A DNA stretch of 32,767 nt from positions 1 to 32,767 of the forward strand of contig JANQJJ010000533.1 of assembly GCA_028281725.1 (NCBI GenBank), read 5' to 3'. The stretch is from Pirellulaceae bacterium (GTDB taxonomy: Bacteria; Planctomycetota; Planctomycetia; Pirellulales; Pirellulaceae). Below the pieces are notes generated by a model. That model saw only the letters and a list, made by a program, of their open reading frames with translations. It did no database searches and had not been told where the DNA came from. Made by a program: the position numbers and the translations under genes. Numbering within the stretch: position 1 is the first letter of the stretch; every line of letters begins with the position of its first letter. Below are positions 26,147 to 32,767 of this stretch, piece by piece.

Positions 26147-27580
26147 TTATGCCAGTGAGGTAATCATGGTCACCAGCGGCATGAAGAGCGAAATCACGAT
26201 AAATCCGACCGAGATACCCAGAAAGCAAATCAGCAGCGGTTCGATCAAACGCGTCAGGCCTTCGGTCATCACGTTCACTTCGTCATCGTAAGTATCTGCC
26301 ACTTTGTAGAGCATCGTGTCGAGTTCGCCGGTCTCCTCGCCCACGTCGACCATATTCACAACCAACTCGTCGATCACTCGGACACGCATCTTCATCAAGT
26401 AAAACAAGACGCTCAAAGCGGCACCGACACCACAGGCAATCCCACCGACGGCCAACAACGACTCCATCGCACCCTTGTCCCCCGTACCACGACCGGATGT
26501 CAGCGCCACTGACAGGATCATGACACCGGGAAAAGAGCCCATCAGCAACCAGAAGAATAAAGCCAACGGATGGAAGCCTGGCGTGGAATGATCGCGCATC
26601 GGCTTGCTGATGACTTCCCCCTCGCGAATCGCCTCCGTCACCTTGCCGAAGATTCGTTCGAACAGCGCGTTACCGGCCGTCTCACGCGTAATGTTCAGCG
26701 CTTCGAGAATCGGCACGCCCGAGGAAACTAGCGTTCCCAAAGTCCGAGTGGTCCGTGCTAAAATATTCTTTTCAACCAGCCGCCCAAACACCGGCAACTT
26801 GAGCATGTACATGTCATAGCCCATCCGCCCATGCCGGAACTTACGTATCAACTTCGCAAGCAACCAGTAACAAAACGGAATCAACAGCAACAAGAACCAG
26901 TATTTCACGATGTAGTCGCTCATCGCGATCAACAACTGAGTCGGTGGCGGCAACGTCAAATCGAACTCTTCGAACATGTTCTTAAACGTGGGAACGATAA
27001 AGGTCATGATGAGCGCCAGGATCAGCCCGGCGATAATCACCACCGCGATCGGGTAGATCAGCGCGCCTTTGACCTTGCGTTTAAGAGCTTCCGCACTTTC
27101 GAGAAAGTCGGCCAGGCGCTGGAGAATCGTTTCCAGGGCCCCACCCGCCTCACCGGCCTTGATCATATTCACGTAAAGCCGGCTGAAGACCTTAGGGCAT
27201 TTGCTCATCGCTTCGGAAAGCGTCGAACCGGTTTCGATCTCATCGCACACATCCATGAGCGCATTTTTGAGCTTGCCCGGTTTGCTGTTGTTCTCCAGGA
27301 TTTTCAAGCTGCGCAAAATCGGCAATCCCGCGTCCTGAAGAATCGACAGCTGACGTGTAAACGCACAGATGTGCTTGGTCTTCGCGCCGCCGATGGCAAA
27401 TGGACGCTTCTTCTTCTGGCCGGGCGCCGTTTTGGCGGCCCCCTTTTTGACTTGGATCTTCGTAACGAAGTAACCCATCTGCCGGATGGTGGTCTGCGCT
27501 TCTTCCTCGCTAGCCGCTTCGATAACGTCTTTGATCTCTTGGCCTGTTGCGTCCATTGCCTCAAATTGGAAAGTAGGCAT
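26147..27580 (-). CDS. GspF/PilC inner-membrane platform protein with insertion
   Basis: This polytopic protein couples the assembly ATPase to the pseudopilus. It has 477 residues from the ATG at 27580 (GAGG nine bases upstream); a GTG at 27595 has no site. Two T2SSF domains are visible: the first at about 73-197 (FTRQLSILQDAGLPILRSL, KAGEAGGALE, then a helix), the second at about 275-470 (TLGTLVSSGVPILEAL, VDVGEETGELD, then a terminal helix). The family is usually near 400 residues. The excess lies within the second domain, about residues 332-401, and contains two likely membrane helices (FHPLALFFWLLMGSF and LLAVGGIACGVGAALSVLF). The N-terminal PTFQFEAMDATG start is typical. Confidence 0.9.
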   Translation of the reverse strand: MPTFQFEAMDATGQEIKDVIEAASEEEAQTTIRQMGYFVTKIQVKKGAAKTAPGQKKKRPFAIGGAKTKHICAFTRQLSILQDAGLPILRSLKILENNSKPGKLKNALMDVCDEIETGSTLSEAMSKCPKVFSRLYVNMIKAGEAGGALETILQRLADFLESAEALKRKVKGALIYPIAVVIIAGLILALIMTFIVPTFKNMFEEFDLTLPPPTQLLIAMSDYIVKYWFLLLLIPFCYWLLAKLIRKFRHGRMGYDMYMLKLPVFGRLVEKNILARTTRTLGTLVSSGVPILEALNITRETAGNALFERIFGKVTEAIREGEVISKPMRDHSTPGFHPLALFFWLLMGSFPGVMILSVALTSGRGTGDKGAMESLLAVGGIACGVGAALSVLFYLMKMRVRVIDELVVNMVDVGEETGELDTMLYKVADTYDDEVNVMTEGLTRLIEPLLICFLGISVGFIVISLFMPLVTMITSLA

Positions 27581-27698
27581 GGCGTTCGTCCTCACTGTAG
27601 GAAAGGCTATCAGTTAAATCAGGCTGCCGGCTGGAAGCTGCAGGGTTGCCAAATCAGCCAATTTGACAAGCGTCCGGCCAGGTTCATATTCGTCTTTG

Positions 27699-29414
27699 TT
27701 AATCAGCAATCGTCTCGCGTAACACCTCATCGGCGGTCGTGATCCCCTCGAACACATAGTTGATGCCATACTTGCGAAGTGGAATCATGCCGTACGATTC
27801 TGCCTTGTCTCGCAAATCGTCTGTCGTCGCGTTGCCCATCACCATTTCCCGCAAGTCATCGTTCAAGATCATCAACTCGAACAACCCGACGCGCCCTTTG
27901 TATCCCGTGTTATTGCACTTATCGCAGCCTTTACCTCGATAAAATTTCTTATCGCCGATATCCTCCGGATCGATGCCTAGATCCATCACGACCTCTTTGC
28001 TCACCACGGCTTCTTCTCGGCAATCCGTACAGATGCGGCGCACCAAACGTTGCGCCAAGATGGCTTCGACACACGCGGTGATCAAGAACGTAGGAATCCC
28101 CATGTCTTTCATCCGCGTGATCGTGCTCGGAGCATCATTGGTGTGCAGCGTGCTGAAGACCAAGTGCCCCGTCAGAGAGGCTTGAACGGCGATCTCGGCC
28201 GTCTCAATGTCGCGGATTTCACCCACCAGGATCGTATCCGGATCCTGTCGCAGAATAGCCCGCAAGCACGATGCAAACGTCACGCCAATGTCGTGGTCAA
28301 TCGGGATTTGCACGATACCGTCGATGTCATACTCAACCGGATCTTCCGTCGTGATCAGCTTGTCTTCGATATGATTCAACTCGCTCAGCGCAGAGTACAA
28401 AGTCGTTGTTTTTCCGGAGCCGGTCGGACCGGTCACGAGCACAATGCCATTGGGCCGGTCAATGGTTTTGCGGAACGTCGTCAGCGTGTGCTCGTCCATG
28501 CCGACATTATTCAAGCTGAGTGATACCACCGACCGGTCCAAGATCCGCATCACGGTACTTTCGCCAAACATCGTCGGCAGCACGCTCACTCGCAAATCGA
28601 CCGGGTGGCCACCGACCATCAACTCGATCCGGCCATCTTGGGGCAGCCGGCGCTCGGCAATGTCCAGGTTGGCCATCACCTTGATGCGGGTCGTGATGGC
28701 GAACGCCAAGTGACGCGGTGGCGGGACCATTTCGTACAAGACGCCTTCCGCCTTGATTCGAATCCGAAACTCATCTTCAAACGGCTCGAAGTGGATGTCG
28801 CTGGCATGATCCTTGATCGCCAACAGGAGCACCATGTTGAGCAGCTTGCGAACCGGCGCACTATCGGCCAGAGCCTCCGCGTCGGTCAGATTGAACGCGC
28901 CATCGCCGGTCAGTGCGGCGGCAGCCTGAAACAGCTCGTCATCGTCATTGAGATCCTGGATAATGCGTTCCATGGTGTCGAGATCGGACGAGTAATACTT
29001 GTCGATCGCCGCTAGCACATCGCGTTCGGTGGCGACCACCATCCGGATGTCGAAGCCCAGGAATGTCCGCAGTTCGTCTTGGACAGTCAGATTCTGAGGA
29101 TCGCAGGTGGCCACGGTCAGCGAATCCCCGTCAAACTGGATCGGGACGATGCGATACATTTGCGCCATGGTCTCGGTGACCTTCTCGAGCACATCCGGCG
29201 GCAACTGGACATCGGCCAACTGCACCATTTGCATGTTGAGTTGCTCGGCCAGCGCTTGAGCCAACTGATCGTCCGTAATCAGCCCCATGTCCTCAGCAAT
29301 TTTTCCGAGCAACGCACCAGGCCGCTGTTGCTGCTCATCCAAAATCACTTCGAGCTGATCATCGGTGATGAAGCCCAAGTCAACTAGGATTTGGCCAATT
29401 CTGCGGACTACCAT
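27699..29414 (-). CDS. GspE/PilB-type assembly ATPase with MshEN-like N-terminus
   Basis: This hexameric cytoplasmic ATPase powers pseudopilus assembly; it has 571 residues. The N-terminus carries two similar 24-residue motifs, RIGQILVDLGFITDDQLEV and LLGKIAEDMGLITDDQLAQ, which fit the MshEN pattern known to bind cyclic di-GMP in related ATPases. The second has Leu where the pattern has Arg. Then come Walker A GPTGSGKTT (329-337), ITTEDPVE, Walker B ILVGEIRD (395-402), the His box STLHTNDA (421-428) and a zinc-binding tetracysteine (462, 465, 497, 500). The ATG at 29414 has AGAAGG six bases upstream. It lies 118 bases before the GspF-like gene and 232 bases after pilT, so it may have its own transcript. 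Confidence 0.93.
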   Translation of the reverse strand: MVVRRIGQILVDLGFITDDQLEVILDEQQQRPGALLGKIAEDMGLITDDQLAQALAEQLNMQMVQLADVQLPPDVLEKVTETMAQMYRIVPIQFDGDSLTVATCDPQNLTVQDELRTFLGFDIRMVVATERDVLAAIDKYYSSDLDTMERIIQDLNDDDELFQAAAALTGDGAFNLTDAEALADSAPVRKLLNMVLLLAIKDHASDIHFEPFEDEFRIRIKAEGVLYEMVPPPRHLAFAITTRIKVMANLDIAERRLPQDGRIELMVGGHPVDLRVSVLPTMFGESTVMRILDRSVVSLSLNNVGMDEHTLTTFRKTIDRPNGIVLVTGPTGSGKTTTLYSALSELNHIEDKLITTEDPVEYDIDGIVQIPIDHDIGVTFASCLRAILRQDPDTILVGEIRDIETAEIAVQASLTGHLVFSTLHTNDAPSTITRMKDMGIPTFLITACVEAILAQRLVRRICTDCREEAVVSKEVVMDLGIDPEDIGDKKFYRGKGCDKCNNTGYKGRVGLFELMILNDDLREMVMGNATTDDLRDKAESYGMIPLRKYGINYVFEGITTADEVLRETIAD

Positions 29415-29610
29415 GACGGACCTTCTAAAGGTGTTAGCCGGAGGCGGTGAACTGCTGATAACAAGAAACCGCTAACTCTTCGGCTGGTTGTTTGGGCACT
29501 CATCACTCGCATGCTGGAGTGCCGATTAATATAATTCGTACTCGCGAAATCCTCCCTGAAGAAATCGCACAACAATGGAACGATGAAAAGTGACCGATCG
29601 CAGCTTAACA

Positions 29611-29643
29611 CCTGAACGTTCCCGTGCCTGAACGTTCCCCGTG
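29611..29643 (-). repeat. Short tandem duplication after pilT
   Basis: A 16-17 base unit, CCTGAACGTTCCCGTG, occurs twice back to back (29611-29626 and 29627-29643, the second with one extra C). It lies immediately downstream of the pilT stop. Each unit has the palindrome AACGTT. No function is evident. Confidence 0.75.
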
Positions 29644-29646
29644 CCG

Positions 29647-30756
29647 CTAGGCCACCTGATCGTCGTCCTCGTCCTCATCGTCCACGCCCCTGCGAGCATT
29701 CACAATTCGTTTCGCCAAGTCGTCTGGCCGGTGGGACTTGCTCAACGCGTCCTCCACGGTACAAACGCCGTCCCGCCATAAGTCAAACAGCTTGTCGTCC
29801 AGCAGATTCATGCCAAACTTGGCACCGGTCTGAATGGCCGAGTTGATTCGAAATGTCTTGTTTTCACGAATCAGATTGGCGATACCCGGCGTCACCACCA
29901 GCACCTCGTAGGCAGCTACCCGACCGCCGCCGATTTTCGGCAGCAGCGTCTGAGCCACCACGCCAATCAGCGAGGTACTGAGCTGGGTCCGAATCTGATC
30001 CTGCAAATTTCCAGGAAACGCGTCAATAATCCGGTTGACCGTGCCCTGGGCACTGTTGGTATGGAGCGTGCCAAACACGACGTGCCCCGTTTCCGCCGCA
30101 CTAATGGCCGCCTGGATTGTCTCCAAATCTCGCAACTCACCGACCAAAATGACATCCGGGTCTTGCCGCAAAGCCCGACGGATTGCCTCGGCGAAGCTGG
30201 GCACATCCACCCCGACTTCGCGCTGATTGATCGTTGACTTGATGTGGTCATGGTAAAACTCGATCGGATCCTCAATCGTGATGATGTGGTGATCGTGCGT
30301 CTCGTTGAGGAAATTAATCAGGCTGGCCAGCGTCGTGCTTTTGCCGGACCCGGTCGGTCCGGTTACCAGCACCAAACCCCGCGGTCGCTGAACCATCTCC
30401 ACCACCGACTGGGCCAACCCCAACTGCTCCGGTGTCAGCTTGTCATTGGGAATCTGCCGCAACACCATGGAGATGTTGCCGCGCTGTTTGAAAATGGAAA
30501 CGCGAAATCGAGCCAGCTCGCCGAACGCAAAACCAAAATCAGAACTTCCCGCCTCCTGAAGCTCCCGCTGACAACGATCCGGCGCGATACTCTTCATCAG
30601 CGCCATCGTGTCGTCAGGTTCCAAAACCTTGGTTTCGAGCTTCCGCATGCGACCGTGCAATCGAAGCACAGGCGGTTGCCCGACCACAATGTGAATATCG
30701 CTAGCCCCTTGCTTCACTGCAGCCTGCAGGAGCTTGTCAATTAAAACCGTTGCCAT
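29647..30756 (-). CDS. pilT: PilT-type retraction ATPase
   Basis: This AAA-like ATPase depolymerises type IV pili to pull them back. It has 369 residues from the ATG at 30756, close to normal length; the open frame to 30825 is not needed. Visible are the N-terminal GASDIHIVVGQPP, Walker A GPTGSGKST (133-141), ITIEDPIEF, the Walker B region DPDVILVGELRD (199-210) and the HTNSA box (232-236). It ends in a very acidic tail (DDEDEDDD). The tetracysteine of PilB is absent, as expected for PilT. It is the second gene of the cluster. Its presence points to a dynamic, retractable fibre and not a plain type II secretion system. The ribosome binding site is weak. Confidence 0.9.
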   Translation of the reverse strand: MATVLIDKLLQAAVKQGASDIHIVVGQPPVLRLHGRMRKLETKVLEPDDTMALMKSIAPDRCQRELQEAGSSDFGFAFGELARFRVSIFKQRGNISMVLRQIPNDKLTPEQLGLAQSVVEMVQRPRGLVLVTGPTGSGKSTTLASLINFLNETHDHHIITIEDPIEFYHDHIKSTINQREVGVDVPSFAEAIRRALRQDPDVILVGELRDLETIQAAISAAETGHVVFGTLHTNSAQGTVNRIIDAFPGNLQDQIRTQLSTSLIGVVAQTLLPKIGGGRVAAYEVLVVTPGIANLIRENKTFRINSAIQTGAKFGMNLLDDKLFDLWRDGVCTVEDALSKSHRPDDLAKRIVNARRGVDDEDEDDDQVA

Positions 30757-31101
30757 GGACGGTCCGTTCCAGGATCTTAGTTGTGATTTATGATGCTCAG
30801 CACCTGCCCTCGAAGCGGGTGCCACGTGCGTATTCGATTTGCCTGCTCAAAGCCACCCGGCCCAATCCATCGGCTTGGGATCAGCCAATCACCAGGAAGA
30901 CGTAAAATGCCGCAGGAGCGAATGATCCGGTATTGATAAGAAAGTATTAGGAATGATCGATTATGGATTGATAAGTTTGTCCGCCTCGGACGATTGCATT
31001 GTACCTGCGACCCCCAGTCAGGGTCCAAACCCAACCGATTACTGGAGCCTCTGCACTAGTACTTTAAGGTGGCCGCTGACCCGACCCAGCGAGCCCGCCC
31101 G
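30757..31101. other. 345-base gap between the first ATPase and pilT
   Basis: No gene is visible; the short frames here have no family features. The minus strand has an AT-rich stretch around 30925-30985 with two CTTATCAAT repeats and a TAATAC, which could be part of a promoter for pilT, but the spacing (19 bases) and match are poor. Confidence 0.4.
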
Positions 31102-32767
31102 CTAGACTCGTTCCCCCTCGAGCAGCTCTTTAAACACGATGGGCAACGCCTTCTGGTCTTGTTCGGTGGTTTTCGCGACTCGGTATACTTCCTCCAGGGT
31201 CGTAAACCCTCTGAGAACCTTTCGAATGCCATCGCAATAAAGCGTGGTCATCCCCTCTTTGATTGCTTGCTCAGCAATATCCACGGTCGTCTTACCCTGG
31301 AACATCAATTCTCTAATGCGGCTGGTGACCACCATCAGCTCGTAAATTCCCATCCTGCCGCGATACCCGGATTTCTGACAATATCCGCACCCTTTCCCCT
31401 TCGTGAACGTCGCTTTCTCGGCGATCTCCGGCGGGATGCCGGCATCGGCCAAGACATTCTCGCTCAGCTTGATCTGGGTCTTGCACCGCTTGCAAATCGT
31501 GCGGACCAGCCGCTGCCCCATGACCGCAATCACCGAGCTAGCCACCAGATATCCAGGAACTCCCATGTCGGTCATGCGCGTAACAGCACTGGGCGCATCG
31601 TTCGTGTGTAGTGTACTAAAAACCAAGTGTCCAGTCAAAGAAGCTTGGATACCCATCGATGCCGTCTCGGTATCTCGCATCTCTCCGACGAGGATGATGT
31701 TGGGTGCCTGCCGCAACATGGAGCGAATGATGCGGGCAAAGTCCAGTCCGATATTGTGCCGAACCTCCACCTGGTTCACCCCCGGAAGGTAGTATTCGAC
31801 CGGGTCCTCTGCGGTGATGATCTTGCGATCGGGCCGGTTCATCGCATTGAGCGCCGCATAGAGAGTCGTCGTCTTGCCCGACCCCGTAGGGCCGGTCACC
31901 AGCAAGATGCCGTTGGGCCGCTTGATCATGGAGGTGAAGACTTTGAAGTCGCGATCACCGAGCCCCAATTGACGTACCCCGACTTTGATGTTGTCCTTGT
32001 CGAGCAATCGCATCACGGCCGATTGCCCGTGATTGGTTGGGATCACGCTCACGCGGAGATCGAGCTCCTTCTCACCGACCGTGACTTTGATCCGCCCATC
32101 CTGGGGGCGACGGCGCTCGGCGATATCCATCTTGGCCAAAATCTTGATTCGAGAGAGGATCGCTCCCAAGAGCCTTCGCGGCGGGCTGTCGCGTTCGACG
32201 AGCATGCCGTCGATTCGGTAACGAATCCGGACTCGATCCTCGAAAGGCTCGACGTGAATATCCGAAGCGCGAAGCTGTACTGCCTCCTGGATCATCAGCC
32301 CGACCAGTCGCACCACCGGCGCGCTGGTCTCGTCGACGAGCTCTTCGGAGTCGCCTCCGGCATCGTCGGAGGTCTCGGTGAAGTCGATTTGGGTATCGGT
32401 GAACTCCTGCAGAATCGAGTCGGCCGACTCTCCCTCAACCTGACCGTAATAGCGGTTGATCGCCTCTTGGATTGCCTCGCGCGGCGCGAGTGCCGTTTCG
32501 ACCTTGCGATTGAGGATAAACCGCAGTTTTTCCACTGTTTCCAGGTCGAACGGGTCGCTCACTAGGACGTGAAGGGCGTCATTTTCGTCCTTGTAGGGGA
32601 TGATGCTGTTCTCCCTAGCCACCGACTCGGGTACGAGCTGAATGATCTCGTCTTCGATGCGGTCGGCAGTCAGGTCGACGTAATCGAGCTTGTGAAACTC
32701 CGCCAGGGCTTGGTAAACGGCGTTTCCGTCTGCGTAGCCCAGCTGAATCAGCGCGTCACCAATGGCG
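31102..32767 (-). CDS. GspE/PilB-type assembly ATPase (5' end beyond the window)
   Basis: This is the first cluster gene in reading order. The frame is open to the right edge: before the GTG at 32622 the codons still read DEIIQLVPES and ALIQLGYADGN, typical of the N-terminal domain of this family, so the GTG is not the start. At least 555 residues are present. Visible are ASDIHVEPFEDRVRIR, Walker A GPTGSGKTT (coded at about 31870-31896), Walker B ILVGEMRD, STLHTNDAPS and a zinc tetracysteine (CKRC then CGYC). An acidic linker (ILQEFTDTQIDFTETSDD) joins the N-terminal domain to the ATPase core. It is paralogous to the ATPase at 27699-29414, so the locus has two assembly motors. The N-terminal MshEN-like motif here is weaker. 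It stops 345 bases before pilT. Confidence 0.93.
   Translation of the reverse strand, partial: AIGDALIQLGYADGNAVYQALAEFHKLDYVDLTADRIEDEIIQLVPESVARENSIIPYKDENDALHVLVSDPFDLETVEKLRFILNRKVETALAPREAIQEAINRYYGQVEGESADSILQEFTDTQIDFTETSDDAGGDSEELVDETSAPVVRLVGLMIQEAVQLRASDIHVEPFEDRVRIRYRIDGMLVERDSPPRRLLGAILSRIKILAKMDIAERRRPQDGRIKVTVGEKELDLRVSVIPTNHGQSAVMRLLDKDNIKVGVRQLGLGDRDFKVFTSMIKRPNGILLVTGPTGSGKTTTLYAALNAMNRPDRKIITAEDPVEYYLPGVNQVEVRHNIGLDFARIIRSMLRQAPNIILVGEMRDTETASMGIQASLTGHLVFSTLHTNDAPSAVTRMTDMGVPGYLVASSVIAVMGQRLVRTICKRCKTQIKLSENVLADAGIPPEIAEKATFTKGKGCGYCQKSGYRGRMGIYELMVVTSRIRELMFQGKTTVDIAEQAIKEGMTTLYCDGIRKVLRGFTTLEEVYRVAKTTEQDQKALPIVFKELLEGERV

Noticed and set aside
30777-31034. 85-residue minus-strand frame between the ATPase genes
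   Set aside because: No start signal or family features; probably chance in the upstream region of pilT.

Overview
The window looks like a chromosomal segment of a member of the Planctomycetota, most like the Pirellulaceae. I infer this from gene content, not from a marker-gene search. The clues are a surface protein with an N-terminal LE-R-LLA type motif, a very large exported PQQ beta-propeller protein with CBM96-like and malectin-like tails, a DUF2293 protein, an EF-G with the AHIDSGKT P-loop of the mitochondrial/spirochaete-planctomycete type, and a pilus/type II secretion cluster with unusually long pseudopilins.

Left edge (1-3890): the right end of an apparent integrated element. An unrecognised protein frame is broken by an in-frame TAA. 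It is followed by a type I restriction HsdR frame that lacks its normal N-terminus, so the restriction system appears to be decaying. The segment ends at an exact 3' portion of a CAU-anticodon tRNA (positions 30 to 73 of the tRNA) with no 5' half, as left by integration into a tRNA gene. A terminator follows it.

Middle (4059-14436): a beta-helix surface protein (minus strand) with near-identical internal 78-residue repeats; a 604-base gap holding a frameshifted remnant that resembles an integrase N-terminus; a 1447-residue exported PQQ-propeller protein (plus); a DUF2293 protein (plus); and elongation factor G (minus).

Right half (15035-32767, all minus strand, read right to left): a type IV pilus/type II secretion-like locus. 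The order is a GspE/PilB ATPase cut by the window edge, a PilT-type retraction ATPase, a second GspE/PilB ATPase with an MshEN-like N-terminus, a GspF/PilC platform protein with an extra two-helix insertion, two GspG-like pseudopilins, a GspH-like one, a GspI/PilV-like one, and a 1887-residue GspK-like protein with calcium-loop motifs. The ATPases would drive the inner-membrane platform to assemble or retract a pseudopilus from the pseudopilins, and the GspK-like protein would sit at its tip. No secretin, GspL/M or prepilin peptidase lies in the window.
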